Assembly (NCBI RefSeq): GCF_009928525.1
Contig: NZ_JAABOK010000004.1
Coordinates: 1 to 64,000 of the forward strand
Direction: 5' to 3'
Source of the DNA: Chitinophaga solisilvae
GTDB taxonomy: Bacteria > Bacteroidota > Bacteroidia > Chitinophagales > Chitinophagaceae
Length of the DNA stretch: 64,000 bases
Shown: positions 24,252 through 33,921 of the stretch, piece by piece
Position numbering within the stretch: the stretch's first letter is position 1
How the letters are laid out: every line of letters begins with the position of its first letter
The notes under the pieces: model-generated
Database searches by the model: none
The model's input: the letters and a program-made list of their open reading frames with translations, nothing else
What the model was told of the DNA's origin: nothing
Position numbers and translations under genes: made by a program

Positions 24252-26594
24252 TCATTCAAGCACAATCCCCACCTGGTTCCTCAGCACCTTCACTTTACCT
24301 GTTTTATCCGTTGCTGAGGCCTTTATCAGATCGGCAACATTGTTAATGGGTTTGTTGCCAAGCTGCAGGATGATATCACCGGATTGGATACCATGACGCA
24401 ATCCCGGCGGTGCGGATATTACATATACGCCGTTGTTGCTGGTAAGACCTGCAGCGGAACGTTCTCCGAGTGTTTCGATGTTTTTTATCTGCGCGCCTTC
24501 CCAGTTAGTGAGGGTAGCGGCGGCGCCGGTCTGACGTTGCAGGACAGGCAGCGGCGCTTTTTTGGCGATGCGTTGCAGGGCGGGTGATACTACGCCGAAA
24601 TCATGCATGGAAAAGTTACGGAAACCGGTTGTGAGTGCCGCCGAGGCTGTTTTTACCTGGTAGTTGCCTCTCTCCGGATTTGTGAACATAGGATCACCTG
24701 CCAGCGAGTGTTTGTCGGTAGGCGGATGAATGGCGCTCATCTCCGGGAAAAAATTATAATCTATCTCATCTCCCCAGTACTTAATACCGATAGGTTTATA
24801 GGTAGCCGTGACAATATTATGCCGGAAGATATCGTGACTGTTGGCGAACCATACATGCGGATGAAAGGAGTTGTTCAGTATGATATTGTTTTCCACCGTG
24901 CGGTAAAATCCTTCTCTTAATTTAAGTCCCCCGTTAAGGCATACGTTATTATAGATGTGGTAGTTGCTGCTGCCGTCATCCAGGTCTATATCCCATCCGT
25001 GGTCGCAGCGGAAGCGGTTGTTACGGAGCACATTGGTTTTGATGGCATCCAGTCTGATCAGCCAGGGATGGGCAGCTACGAGGCTATCCATATGGCGGCG
25101 GTCGGGGTGCCAGTAACGGTCACGACCCCACGAATTGAAGGCGCCGTGGTCGCCGGTTTCCAGAACCGTGTTGAATACGTCGTTATACGCAATGAGGTGG
25201 CCGCCCCAGGTACCTTCACTTATGTTGATGCCGGCCCGTGGTACGTCATAAATAGTATTATGGGAAACGGTGATCTCCATGGCCATGGAGATCTGTACGC
25301 CGGCGGTCTGCTTTTCTATACTGCCGGTGCGGTAGATGAGGTTGTTATAGGCAATACAGGAATCCGGATAATGGCTGGTTGCAGGCCCGGGAACAGTGTC
25401 GATGGCGGCCAGCGGCTGCGATTCATTATACTCAAAAAGCGGGGAGCGTACGGCATCCGGATTACCAACGAAGCTGATGCCACTGCCGCCGGCATGGTGA
25501 ATATGGCATCCGCTGATGACAGCGCCGCGGTTGTAATTGCTTACAAATACAGCATTGCCGCCATTATAGGAAAAGGTACAACCCTCTATCTTACAATCCC
25601 TGGTACCGTCCAGCAGCACGGCGCCACCGCGGTATATGGTCCAGTCGCTGCGCAGCAGCGGTTCGCGGGTATCCATAAACGTAGGGGCGGTATGCGCAAA
25701 ACGTATATCCCTGACCGTGATATGCTGTACCGGATTATCTGCGCTGCCTTTCAGCTCAATAATGCCCGGCAGATGCGCCGCTACTACCGTGGCTTTTTTC
25801 AGCTGAAGAGTAGAAGAAGGCTTATAATACAGGGTTTTGCCGGCACGGTCATAATACCATTCCTTCGCTGCATCCAGTTCTTCCAGTATATTTTCCACAA
25901 AACGATGGGTATCGTGCATGCCCATCTGCCGGTTGTTCTGATAACCACCTTCCAGCTGCAGGCTGTAATCCGGATTAACGCCGGTGATACGGTAATGGTA
26001 GCCGCCCCATTCGCCGGAATGCAGGGCATGCACATACCCGCCCTGCGGGTGTTTCCAGGTCTTTACGCGGGCCGGACTGATGGCATCCGCAGCACTGCCG
26101 TTGTAATGCCGCGCGCTGCTGTCATAGTTCGGATAGCGTGCTCTTATCTGCTGCTCGTCATTGATATATAAAAGATCAAAATCATACGGCAGATCCAGCG
26201 CTGCCTTATAGATACCATCTTTCCACGGTTCCCATACCAGCTGCAGCGGCTGCCCTCCGCTGAGTGTAACTGTTTCCGCAGCATCCAGCGGCCGGAAAAT
26301 AGTATGTCCCTTACCGTTAGTATGCTCCGGTGTCAGCACCAAAGGCTGCTGCAGGTAATAGGTACCTCCCCGGAAATAAACGGTAATGTCTTTATCAGGG
26401 TATTTTTTACGGAGAGTTTTCAGCGCCTCCGGCAGCTGCTCAGGTGCATAATGCAGCGGCAGCGCCTTTTGCTTTACGTGCTGCCTGCTTACATAAACGG
26501 ACAGGGTTTTATCATTCTTCTTCTTTTGTGCATGTCCCGGCCGGGCGGATAATAATAACCCCGTCAGCAGGCTTAGCAGGTATACAGTTCTCAT
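24252..26594 (-). CDS. Secreted right-handed beta-helix protein with C-terminal PDZ domain (GH141-like)
   Basis: A 780-residue exported protein (signal peptide 1-22, ending GHAQ). Residues about 30-690 form a right-handed parallel beta-helix, with FRGGTYYLQQPLVLTPEH at the start, then LSGGQPLQLVWEPW and DLLYINDEQQIRARYPNY, blocks seen in GH141-like carbohydrate-active proteins, and repeated N-rich turns such as CKIEGCTFSYNGGNAVFVSNYN. Residues about 705-780 are a PDZ domain (GIQSGDIILQLGNKPINNVADLI). It is probably a polysaccharide-active enzyme. The PDZ addition is unusual and could tether it to a partner. Catalytic residues cannot be assigned with confidence. Confidence 0.75.
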   Translation of the reverse strand: MRTVYLLSLLTGLLLSARPGHAQKKKNDKTLSVYVSRQHVKQKALPLHYAPEQLPEALKTLRKKYPDKDITVYFRGGTYYLQQPLVLTPEHTNGKGHTIFRPLDAAETVTLSGGQPLQLVWEPWKDGIYKAALDLPYDFDLLYINDEQQIRARYPNYDSSARHYNGSAADAISPARVKTWKHPQGGYVHALHSGEWGGYHYRITGVNPDYSLQLEGGYQNNRQMGMHDTHRFVENILEELDAAKEWYYDRAGKTLYYKPSSTLQLKKATVVAAHLPGIIELKGSADNPVQHITVRDIRFAHTAPTFMDTREPLLRSDWTIYRGGAVLLDGTRDCKIEGCTFSYNGGNAVFVSNYNRGAVISGCHIHHAGGSGISFVGNPDAVRSPLFEYNESQPLAAIDTVPGPATSHYPDSCIAYNNLIYRTGSIEKQTAGVQISMAMEITVSHNTIYDVPRAGINISEGTWGGHLIAYNDVFNTVLETGDHGAFNSWGRDRYWHPDRRHMDSLVAAHPWLIRLDAIKTNVLRNNRFRCDHGWDIDLDDGSSNYHIYNNVCLNGGLKLREGFYRTVENNIILNNSFHPHVWFANSHDIFRHNIVTATYKPIGIKYWGDEIDYNFFPEMSAIHPPTDKHSLAGDPMFTNPERGNYQVKTASAALTTGFRNFSMHDFGVVSPALQRIAKKAPLPVLQRQTGAAATLTNWEGAQIKNIETLGERSAAGLTSNNGVYVISAPPGLRHGIQSGDIILQLGNKPINNVADLIKASATDKTGKVKVLRNQVGIVLE

Positions 26595-26782
26595 GGCAGC
26601 TAAAATACAATCCTCCTGCTAACGGGCTAATGAAAAATTAGCAGTTACTAAGCTAAAATTCTGCTAAAAATGCAGGTGCTTTTGCATTTATATGCCAGAA
26701 TTTCCGAATGTGCAACATTGGATCAGGGTTTGTTGTTAGAAATGCACGTTTGGAAACACAAAAAGGAGAAAAAAAGTAACTT

Positions 26783-29383
26783 ATGAATTTAAATAATTTC
26801 ACAATAAAATCGCAGGAGATCCTGCAACAGGCACAACAGCTGGCGTTTAATAACCAGAACCAGGCTATTGAAACGGGACATCTCCTGAAAGCCTTGCTGG
26901 ACGATAACGATAGCCCGGTGGAATACCTGCTGAAGAAGAATGCGGTAAACACCTCATTGCTCAGCAGCAAACTCAATGATCTATTACAGAAATATCCGAA
27001 AATATCAGGCGGCGAAGCCGGACAGGTATTGAGCAGAGATGCCAATAACGTTATGCTCCGCGCCGGCGCTTCCATCAAGGAATTTAAAGACGAGTTTGTA
27101 AGCGTGGAGCATCTTCTGCTGGCTATTCTGACCGGCAGCGATGATACCGCCAAATTACTCAAGGATGCCGGGTTGACTGAAAAAGGTCTGAAAGCGGTTA
27201 TTAAGGAACTCCGCAAAGGGGAAACCGTTAACTCACAGAGCGGCGGCACCCAGTTCAATACCTTACAGAAATATGCCAAAAACCTGAATGAGCTGGCCCG
27301 CGAAGGCAAGCTGGATCCGGTGATCGGCCGTGATGAGGAAATCCGCAGAACACTGCATATCCTTTCCCGCCGTTCTAAAAACAACCCCATCCTGGTAGGG
27401 GAACCAGGGGTGGGTAAAACAGCTATCGTGGAAGGACTGGCACACCGGATCCTCAATGGCGACGTGCCGGAGAACCTCAAATCCAAAATAATATATGGTC
27501 TCGATATGGGGGCACTCATGGCAGGTGCCAAATACCGCGGTGAATTTGAAGAAAGATTGAAAGGTGTGGTAAAAGAAGTAGCGGAAAGCGATGGACAAAT
27601 CATCCTCTTCATCGATGAAATTCATACCCTCATCGGTGCCGGCGCTATGGAAGGCGCCATGGATGCGGCCAACATCCTGAAACCGGCCCTGGCCCGCGGT
27701 GAACTCCGTGCTATCGGCGCTACCACGCTCAATGAATACCAGAAGTATTTCGAGAAAGATAAGGCCCTGGAACGCCGTTTCCAGAAGGTACTGGTGGATG
27801 AACCCAGCGTGGAAGATGCTATCTCTATCCTCCGCGGACTGAAGGAAAAATATGAAAGCCATCACCATGTGCTGATAAAAGATGAAGCCATCATTGCGGC
27901 GGTAGAATTATCGCACCGCTATATCACCGATCGATTCCTGCCCGACAAGGCCATTGACCTGATCGATGAAAGTGCAGCCAAACTGAGACTGGAAATGAAT
28001 TCCATGCCGGAGCAGCTGGATGAACTGGAAAGAAGAATCCGTCAGCTGGAAATCGAAAGAGAAGCGATCAAAAGAGAAAATGATGCAGATAAACTGAGAG
28101 AACTGGGAGAAGAAATCGCCCGCCTGAGTGAAGAACGTAATACGTTCAAAGCCAAATGGCAGGCAGAGAAGGAAGTAGTAGACAAGATACAGAATGCCAA
28201 AGCAGCGATCGAAAACCTGAAACTCGAAGCCGAACAGGCAGAACGTAACGGCGATTTCGGACGGGTAGCGGAAATCCGCTATGGTAAGGTGAAAGAGCAG
28301 GAAAAGATCGTAACTGACCTGACGGAAGAACTGAGTAAAATATCTGAAAACAATAAACGTCTTCTTAAAGAGGAAGTTGATGCGGAAGATATCGCAGAGA
28401 ACGTAGCGAAAGCTACCGGTATCCCGGTATCCCGGATGATGCAGAGCGAAAAGGACAAACTGCTGCACCTGGAAGAAGAACTGCATAAAAGAGTGGTAGG
28501 CCAGGAAGAAGCCATCATTGCGGTATCCGATGCTATCCGCCGCAGCCGTGCCGGACTGCAGGATCCCCGCAGACCTATCGGCTCATTCATCTTCCTCGGT
28601 ACTACCGGTGTCGGTAAAACAGAGCTGGCGAAAGCCCTGGCAGAATATCTCTTCGATGACGATCAGATGATGACCCGTATCGATATGAGCGAATACCAGG
28701 AGAAGCATTCCGTGAGCCGCCTGGTGGGCGCGCCTCCGGGATATGTAGGATATGATGAAGGCGGTCAGCTGACCGAAGCCGTACGCCGTAAGCCTTATTC
28801 CGTCGTACTCCTGGATGAAATCGAAAAAGCGCACCCCGATACCTTTAACATCCTGTTGCAGGTACTGGACGATGGCCGTCTTACAGACAACAAAGGCCGC
28901 GTGGTGAACTTTAAGAACACCATCATCATCATGACCAGCAACATGGGCAGCCATATTATCCAGGAAAACTTCGAAAATATCAATGAGACTAACCGCGAGG
29001 AAATAGTAGATAAAACGAAGGAAGAAGTGATGGAATTGTTAAAAACCACCATCCGTCCGGAGTTCCTGAACAGGGTAGATGAAGTCATCATGTTCCAGCC
29101 TTTGATGAGAGCAGAAATTAAGGGAATAATTAACATTCAGTTACAGCAACTGAAGGACATGGTAGCGAAAAATGGCATGATATTGGAATTTTCTGATTAT
29201 GCGCTGGAGTATCTTTCTGTACAGGGTTATGACCCGCAGTTCGGCGCCAGACCACTGAAAAGATTAATCCAGAAGGAGATTATCAATTTACTGAGTAAGA
29301 AGATTCTGGCAGGCGATATTGATAAATCCAAACCCGTACTGATCGATGTGTTCGACGGTGTGGTAGTAATAAGAAACAAGTAA
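26783..29383 (+). CDS. clpB: Disaggregase ClpB
   Basis: An 866-residue cytoplasmic AAA+ chaperone that, with DnaK, pulls proteins out of aggregates. In order: the N domain (1-150), NBD1 with Walker A GEPGVGKT near 204 and Walker [10 protein letters not shown], the coiled-coil middle domain (about 400-530) that separates ClpB from ClpA, and NBD2 with Walker A GTTGVGKT near 612 and [12 protein letters not shown]. No ClpP-binding loop is seen, as expected. Length is normal for the family. It is a single gene followed by an intrinsic terminator. I did not find a CIRCE or other heat-shock operator upstream. Confidence 0.98.
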   Translation: MNLNNFTIKSQEILQQAQQLAFNNQNQAIETGHLLKALLDDNDSPVEYLLKKNAVNTSLLSSKLNDLLQKYPKISGGEAGQVLSRDANNVMLRAGASIKEFKDEFVSVEHLLLAILTGSDDTAKLLKDAGLTEKGLKAVIKELRKGETVNSQSGGTQFNTLQKYAKNLNELAREGKLDPVIGRDEEIRRTLHILSRRSKNNPILVGEPGVGKTAIVEGLAHRILNGDVPENLKSKIIYGLDMGALMAGAKYRGEFEERLKGVVKEVAESDGQIILFIDEIHTLIGAGAMEGAMDAANILKPALARGELRAIGATTLNEYQKYFEKDKALERRFQKVLVDEPSVEDAISILRGLKEKYESHHHVLIKDEAIIAAVELSHRYITDRFLPDKAIDLIDESAAKLRLEMNSMPEQLDELERRIRQLEIEREAIKRENDADKLRELGEEIARLSEERNTFKAKWQAEKEVVDKIQNAKAAIENLKLEAEQAERNGDFGRVAEIRYGKVKEQEKIVTDLTEELSKISENNKRLLKEEVDAEDIAENVAKATGIPVSRMMQSEKDKLLHLEEELHKRVVGQEEAIIAVSDAIRRSRAGLQDPRRPIGSFIFLGTTGVGKTELAKALAEYLFDDDQMMTRIDMSEYQEKHSVSRLVGAPPGYVGYDEGGQLTEAVRRKPYSVVLLDEIEKAHPDTFNILLQVLDDGRLTDNKGRVVNFKNTIIIMTSNMGSHIIQENFENINETNREEIVDKTKEEVMELLKTTIRPEFLNRVDEVIMFQPLMRAEIKGIINIQLQQLKDMVAKNGMILEFSDYALEYLSVQGYDPQFGARPLKRLIQKEIINLLSKKILAGDIDKSKPVLIDVFDGVVVIRNK

Positions 29384-29414
29384 TTCTAAATACGACGATA
29401 CATAGTTACAATAA

Positions 29415-29442
29415 ACTCCGCGATTCCTCGCGGGGTTTTTTT
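29415..29442 (+). terminator. Intrinsic terminator of clpB
   Basis: An 8-bp stem with one G-T pair (ACTCCGCG at 29415-29422 with CGCGGGGT at 29429-29436), a 6-base loop and a run of seven T. Confidence 0.88.
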
Positions 29443-29483
29443 ATGTCTTTTCGGTAAATTTGATAGAACCAATATGCAGTACG

Positions 29484-29963
29484 ATGCCAGGAGAAAGAGA
29501 GCAGAAATTCATGCAATATGCCGTGGAACTTTCCCGCAAAGGTATGGAAAGCGGCGACGGCGGACCATTCGGCGCCATTGTGGTAAAGGGGGATGAAATT
29601 ATAGGAGAGGGCTGGAATCAGGTACTCACCCATACTGATCCTACGGCGCATGCCGAAGTAGTAGCCATCCGGGAAGCCTGTAGGAAGCTGGCCTCCTTCC
29701 AGCTGACAGACTGCGAAATATATACCTCCTGTGAACCCTGCCCCATGTGCCTGGGGGCTATCTACTGGGCCAGGCCGCTGCGGGTGTATTTCGCCAATAC
29801 CAAAGAAGATGCAGCCGCCATCGATTTCGACGACTCCTTCATCTACCGCGAAATAAATGTACCCCACAACGAAAAAAGAATTCCGCTTATCCCCCTGCAC
29901 AATCCCAACGCCTGGAAGGTTTTCAGCGAATGGAAAGAAAGCGGAAACAGGAACCTTTATTAA
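29484..29963 (+). CDS. guaD: Guanine deaminase (CDA-fold, GuaD type)
   Basis: A 159-residue zinc deaminase. The first motif is PTAHAEVVAIREACRKL (zinc His and catalytic Glu), the second is SCEPCPMCLGAIYWARP (two zinc Cys). GGPFGAIVVK near the start and DDSFIYREI near the end are shared with Bacillus GuaD, including the region that covers the active site. This separates it from tRNA adenosine deaminase TadA. It converts guanine to xanthine. ATG 29484 (MPGEREQ) is preferred over the TTG at 29460. It is a single gene between the clpB terminator and a family B repeat. Confidence 0.87.
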   Translation: MPGEREQKFMQYAVELSRKGMESGDGGPFGAIVVKGDEIIGEGWNQVLTHTDPTAHAEVVAIREACRKLASFQLTDCEIYTSCEPCPMCLGAIYWARPLRVYFANTKEDAAAIDFDDSFIYREINVPHNEKRIPLIPLHNPNAWKVFSEWKESGNRNLY

Positions 29964-29990
29964 CGGACACTTTTATGCAGAGAGATTTTA

Positions 29991-30086
29991 TTATTTGATT
30001 ATTTGAGATTTGTTTCGTCTTAATGATGCCTGCTGCATTTCAGCGGTATACCATTCAGACGAACGAAATCTCAAATAATCAAATAA
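29991..30086. repeat. Family B hairpin repeat between convergent genes
   Basis: TTATTTGATTATTTGAGATTT at 29991-30011 pairs perfectly with its reverse complement at 30066-30086. Inside, GTTTCGTCT and AGACGAACG pair partly. The right side carries two additional AAATAATC octamers to 30100. The core contains GCTGCATTT as in the copies at 4463 and 35328. Confidence 0.8.
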
Positions 30087-30107
30087 TCAAATAATCAAAT
30101 GGCAGTA

Positions 30108-30470
30108 CTATTTGTGGGTGGCAAAGTGGTAGCCCCAGAACAGTGCCAGGAGCAGAAAGATGATACAGATAATGATAACGGTAAGGGGTATATGATTTTC
30201 TGATTTTCTACGGGTACGGGTACGTTTGCGCAGTTTCCTCATCAGGTCCCATCTCATCTCTGAAATCCAGCCGGGGATTTTTTCCTTCTCCTTTATTGCA
30301 GACAGTCCTTCTACGGCCTCACTGCAAAGTTCACAGTCAGTCAGGTGCATTTCTACCTCATGTCGTTCTTCCGGAGACAATCTGCCCTGTACATAGTCCA
30401 GCAGCTGTTGTTGGGTAGGACAACCGGTTGTTACAAAAATATCGTTGAAATGCTCGTTCATATCACTCAT
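30108..30470 (-). CDS. Small zinc-finger-type anti-sigma factor
   Basis: A 120-residue protein with an anti-sigma zinc-finger-like motif at residues 30-55 (ERHEVEMHLTDCELCSEAVEGL: His plus CxxC) and one transmembrane helix near 95-113 (LTVIIICIIFLLLALFWGY). It starts nine bases after the stop of the sigma gene, so the pair is co-transcribed. The periplasmic tail is only a few residues, so it is unlikely to sense an external ligand by itself. The sequence HLTDCELC is nearly repeated as HLTDCDLC in the second anti-sigma protein downstream. Confidence 0.82.
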   Translation of the reverse strand: MSDMNEHFNDIFVTTGCPTQQQLLDYVQGRLSPEERHEVEMHLTDCELCSEAVEGLSAIKEKEKIPGWISEMRWDLMRKLRKRTRTRRKSENHIPLTVIIICIIFLLLALFWGYHFATHK

Positions 30471-30479
30471 TGATGCAAA

Positions 30480-31061
30480 TTAACGCTTGTTTGCGCGTTG
30501 TTGTTTTTCCAGTAAAAGTTTGAGATTACGTTTGCCGTTCTGAATATAGCTTTTCACCTGCAGTAAGCTGTAACCTGTTTGGTCAGCTATCTCCTGATAG
30601 GATTTTTTCTGTAGATAGAACAGTTGTACACAGGTGCGTTGCTCCGGATTGAGTAGGTTCATGGCCTGCTCCATATTTTCCAGCAGCAGGTCTTTCTGCT
30701 GATGCAGTTGCTGGTCTTCCTGTTCAGCTTCCAGGGCGCCGGCATTTTTGTCTGTAATCTCTTCCTTGTATTTCATGTGCTGCTGCCGCAGTTGCATGAG
30801 GCAGTAGTTTTTGGCTACCTGGTAAATCCAGGCCCGGAAAAACTGTATCTCATGTCTGTTGATGTCGGATAATACTTTAAGGAAGATTTGCTGCACCGCA
30901 TCCCGGGCATCCTCTTCATTCTTCAGGTATTTCATACACATACCGAGCAACAGCACGGCATAGCGGTCAAAGAGCACACCTATCCATTCACTGTTATTAT
31001 CAGCTTTGAACCGTTGTAGTAACTCCTGGTCAGTCAGTTGTTGTATCTCAGAATTATTCAC
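30480..31061 (-). CDS. ECF-type sigma factor, first of two tandem sigma/anti-sigma pairs
   Basis: A 193-residue ECF sigma factor. Region 2 is at about 20-85, with LKNEEDARDAVQQIFLKVLSDI as the core-binding helix and FRAWIYQVAKNYCLMQLR following. Region 4 is at about 130-185, with LNPEQRTCVQLFYLQKKSYQEIADQTGYSLLQVKSYIQNGKRNL. It is followed by a cognate anti-sigma gene. The 3' part of its leader lies next to a family A hairpin repeat. Its target genes are not identifiable here. Confidence 0.9.
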   Translation of the reverse strand: MNNSEIQQLTDQELLQRFKADNNSEWIGVLFDRYAVLLLGMCMKYLKNEEDARDAVQQIFLKVLSDINRHEIQFFRAWIYQVAKNYCLMQLRQQHMKYKEEITDKNAGALEAEQEDQQLHQQKDLLLENMEQAMNLLNPEQRTCVQLFYLQKKSYQEIADQTGYSLLQVKSYIQNGKRNLKLLLEKQQRANKR

Positions 31062-31121
31062 AGGCTAAAAAAATCGAACACAGATAAGATGTGTTTAATG
31101 CAAAAATCCATAAAATAAGTT

Positions 31122-31266
31122 AATTACGAATTACGAATTGCGAATTACGAATGCAGAAGCGAAGATTAAAACGAAGATTTAAGGTGATATTTAATACTTA
31201 TCCTCTTTCATCTTCGTTTTAATCTTCGCTTCTGCATTCGTAATTCGCAATTCGTAATTCGTAATT
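31122..31266. repeat. Family A long hairpin repeat, perfect 57-bp arms
   Basis: Arms 31122-31178 and 31210-31266 are perfect reverse complements over 57 bases with a 31-base loop. The outer part is four heptamers AATTACG/AATTGCG. The inner part differs from other copies (AATGCAGAAGCGAAGATTAAAACGAAGAT), yet the two arms still match each other fully. It lies between two genes on the same strand that belong to neighbouring sigma/anti-sigma modules. Confidence 0.92.
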
Positions 31267-31303
31267 GACCATCAAAACCAGCCAACCACAGCCGCAACTT
31301 CTC

Positions 31304-32395
31304 CTACATGCTATCCAGCGCTTGCTGGGCGCTGTTTTTCAGGGAGCCGTCCATACGGATGACTTCCCGGAACATGCGGCGGGCTTTGCCCATCTGGCCT
31401 TTGCTGCGGTAGCAGATGGCGAGCTGGTAGCGGGCCATTTCCACGTATTTGCCGGAGCTGACGGATTCGATACGCCGGTATCGGTCGATGGCTTCGCTGA
31501 GGTTGCCCTGTTGCTGGTATACCATGGCGGCTTTATAGAGGTATTCGTCGCTGTTGGTAGGTTCCGGGGCCGGTGTTTCTTTTTTGGGCGGATCCGGTTT
31601 TTTTTCTTCCTGTTTAGGTTCGGGTTTGGGTTCCGGTGGCTTTTGTTCTGTTTTTTTCTGTTCCGCTTTTTTGTCTTCCGCTTCCTTGGCTTTCCGCAGG
31701 GAGTCCTGTTTTTGCAGGGCTGCTGCTTTATGCAGGCTATCCGCGGTGGCTTTTCGTTGCTGGGCTTTCAGGGCTGCTGCTTTAGCCCTGGCGATGGAGT
31801 CGGCAGGGGAGAGCGGTGGCCGTGGCACAGCGGGTGTTGCAGTAGTAGCGGTAGCGGGTTTGGTGGTAACAGCCGTATGGTGCGGGGTAGTCTCTGCATC
31901 AGACGGGGTTACAATAGGCTGCTGGTCCGCTGGTATATCGGCGGAGTCTTTTTTGTCGGGCAGTGCAGCGGCTGCTATCTTGTTCGGAGCAGGAGGGGGC
32001 TGGTTGCGCATGCGGCCGCGCAGCACATACACGCTGCTGACGCCTATGGCAATGAAAGCAAATAACCAGAAGTAGGTCAGCATGCTTTCTTTGGTCTTTT
32101 CCTTTTTGGTGTATTGCGCCATTTTCTGCACATGCGAAACCGGTTCTATACTTTCCAGTATATAACGCTGCAGTTTTCCCGTGAGGTCCTGGTATTTTTC
32201 CTGACCGGGTTCCTGTTCCAGTGCCTGTAGGGCCTCATAGCACAGGTCGCAGTCAGTCAGGTGCTGTTCCACCAGATGTTTCTCAATGTCGGTCAGTCTG
32301 CCATCCAGATAGCGGGGAAGCTGATCTTTATTCAGACAACGGATACCGGAAAAAACCTTTAATAACTTTTCATTGCTTGGTTTGCTACTAAACAT
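31304..32395 (-). CDS. Membrane anti-sigma-like protein with TPR C-terminus
   Basis: A 363-residue protein. A zinc-finger-type anti-sigma motif lies at about 35-60 (EKHLVEQHLTDCDLCYEALQAL), and a transmembrane helix near 105-125 (MLTYFWLFAFIAIGVSSVYVL). A long Ala/Lys/Pro/Gln-rich low-complexity linker spans about 130-280, and two to three TPR repeats end the protein (DEYLYKAAMVYQQQGNLSEAIDRYRRIE onward). The TPR part would be periplasmic and could bind another envelope protein. Its first eight bases overlap the end of the sigma gene, so translation is coupled. The linker is repetitive and may vary between strains. Confidence 0.83.
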   Translation of the reverse strand: MFSSKPSNEKLLKVFSGIRCLNKDQLPRYLDGRLTDIEKHLVEQHLTDCDLCYEALQALEQEPGQEKYQDLTGKLQRYILESIEPVSHVQKMAQYTKKEKTKESMLTYFWLFAFIAIGVSSVYVLRGRMRNQPPPAPNKIAAAALPDKKDSADIPADQQPIVTPSDAETTPHHTAVTTKPATATTATPAVPRPPLSPADSIARAKAAALKAQQRKATADSLHKAAALQKQDSLRKAKEAEDKKAEQKKTEQKPPEPKPEPKQEEKKPDPPKKETPAPEPTNSDEYLYKAAMVYQQQGNLSEAIDRYRRIESVSSGKYVEMARYQLAICYRSKGQMGKARRMFREVIRMDGSLKNSAQQALDSM

Positions 32396-32960
32396 ATCCC
32401 TGATTCATATATAGCTTGGCTAGTTTTCCCTTGGCTGCTTTTAACTGGCTTCTCAGTTTCTCTCTTGTAATACCTTTGGCAGTTGTTATATCAGCGAAAG
32501 TTTTATTTTCCAGGTAAAACTGTGTAATCAGATCGCGATCGTCTGCATTCATCCGTTGCAAAGCCTGTTCCAGTCTTACGGCAAGGTCCTGCCGGTCAAT
32601 AATATTGGTGGCGGCCTTGTCTACCTTGTTTTCGATGTGAAGCAGGTCTCTTCCGTTGCGGGAAGGGTAGAAGGGGGTATCTTTTCCGGATTTGCCCAGG
32701 TATCCTTTCTGTACATGCAGGATCCATTCGTTGACTTTATAGATGGTCTGTGTTTTAAGGCTGGCGCTGAGCCGCTGCAGCAGGGTAGGGAATATGATAT
32801 TGGGGTCCGGCGGAGGGGTTGTATGCAGATAGGGAAGGGTGATGGCTACGAGCAGGTGACTGTATCTGTCCATTAACACACCTTCTGCCTCCCGGTCTTT
32901 TTGCTTCCTGGCCCGGGATATTAACTCCTTATCTGATAAATTGGTTAACTGTTGGTGCAT
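32388..32960 (-). CDS. Divergent ECF-like sigma factor, second tandem pair
   Basis: A 190-residue protein whose N-terminus (LSDKELISRARKQKDREAEGVLMDRYSHLLVA) aligns with the first sigma factor in this window. Region 4 is recognisable (MNADDRDLITQFYLENKTFADITTAKGITREKLRSQLKAAKGKL). The core-binding helix of region 2 is altered: where the first has NEEDARDAVQQIFLKVL it has TTPPPDPNIIFPTLLQRL, with three prolines. It may bind RNA polymerase poorly or have a changed role. It overlaps the downstream anti-sigma-TPR gene by 8 bases. Assignment rests on the pairing and on region 4. Confidence 0.75.
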   Translation of the reverse strand: MHQQLTNLSDKELISRARKQKDREAEGVLMDRYSHLLVAITLPYLHTTPPPDPNIIFPTLLQRLSASLKTQTIYKVNEWILHVQKGYLGKSGKDTPFYPSRNGRDLLHIENKVDKAATNIIDRQDLAVRLEQALQRMNADDRDLITQFYLENKTFADITTAKGITREKLRSQLKAAKGKLAKLYMNQGYV

Positions 32961-33051
32961 AAACTTATTACTATATATTTACGTATAAAAGCGGAAAAAG
33001 TTCATTTGGACGCGAGAATATTGAATAATAAAACGGATTTATACAATTTAT

Positions 33052-33822
33052 ATGCCATACGCCATTGTTGTTGTGCCAGTTGCGCCTTTGCGGGCAACGG
33101 CTGCACACAAAAGTGAAATGATTTCGCAACTGCTGTGGGGAGAATGCCTGGAGATAATAGCAACAACAGCAGACGGATGGGTTCAGATAAAGAACCAGTA
33201 CGACGACTACACCGGCTGGGCCAGTGCCTCCCACCTGGAGCCCATTGATGAAAAGCTGTTTCATACCTCCGCCACGCATTATCTGCCGGGTTGGGTTAAC
33301 CGTGTTACTATGAATGGCGTGCCGATGATGGTACCTTACGGCTGTCTGGTGAAAGGATACCACCAATTGTCCGCACAATGGGGAAATATACATGTTTCCC
33401 TGGCAGATGCTCCTGCAAATATAACTACCCCCGAAGCGGCCGGAATACAGCTGAAGGATAATGCGTTGCAATTCCTGAATACCGCTTATCTGTGGGGTGG
33501 GCGCAGTGTCTTCGGCGCAGATTGTTCCGGTTTTACCCAGCATGTATTCAGGTTATCCGGTATTTCACTGTTGCGGGATGCTTATCAGCAGGCTACACAG
33601 GGTGTTACGGTGGATTTTCTGCAGGAAGCGCGGCTGGGGGATCTGGCTTTTTTTGATAATGAAGAAGGACGAATTACGCACGTGGGTATCCTGCTGAACG
33701 ATCATGAGATCATCCATGCCTCCGGTAAGGTGCGCATTGATCCGATCGATAATCAGGGGATTACCAATGCAGATACGCACCTGAGAACGCATAAGCTGCG
33801 TATCATCAGGCGTTATTACTGA
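33052..33822 (+). CDS. NlpC/P60 peptidase with SH3 domain (YkfC-like)
   Basis: A 256-residue C40 cysteine peptidase. An N-terminal bacterial SH3 domain (1-75, with APLRATAAHKSEMISQLLWGE) precedes a catalytic domain at about 135-250. The Cys is in FGADCSGFTQHVFRLSG, the first His in ITHVGILLND, and the second polar residue in HASGKVRID. It has no signal peptide, so it is probably cytoplasmic. Homologues such as YkfC cleave gamma-D-glutamyl bonds in recycled murein peptides. It starts close to the divergent sigma gene and is followed by a bidirectional hairpin. Confidence 0.88.
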   Translation: MPYAIVVVPVAPLRATAAHKSEMISQLLWGECLEIIATTADGWVQIKNQYDDYTGWASASHLEPIDEKLFHTSATHYLPGWVNRVTMNGVPMMVPYGCLVKGYHQLSAQWGNIHVSLADAPANITTPEAAGIQLKDNALQFLNTAYLWGGRSVFGADCSGFTQHVFRLSGISLLRDAYQQATQGVTVDFLQEARLGDLAFFDNEEGRITHVGILLNDHEIIHASGKVRIDPIDNQGITNADTHLRTHKLRIIRRYY

Positions 33823-33831
33823 TATAAAAAA

Positions 33832-33895
33832 GGGAAAGGATTTTACAGTTGATGAGTGTATAAAATACGCTCAAAAAAATGTAAAATCCTTTCCC
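33832..33895. terminator. Bidirectional hairpin between convergent genes
   Basis: GGGAAAGGATTTTACA at 33832-33847 and its exact reverse complement at 33880-33895 enclose a 32-base loop. An A-run precedes the left arm, giving a T-run for minus-strand transcripts. It separates the NlpC/P60 gene from ppa. Confidence 0.7.
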
Positions 33896-33921
33896 CTGTA
33901 ATGAATTGCCGGCGTGGCTGC

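Noticed and set aside
24957-26171. 404-codon open frame opposite the beta-helix gene
   Set aside because: The minus-strand frame has a signal peptide, clear domains and homologous blocks; the plus-strand frame has none.
26653-27612. 319-codon open frame on the minus strand opposite clpB
   Set aside because: Serine/arginine-rich translation with no motif, and it lies opposite the highly conserved ClpB coding frame; a shadow of clpB codon use.
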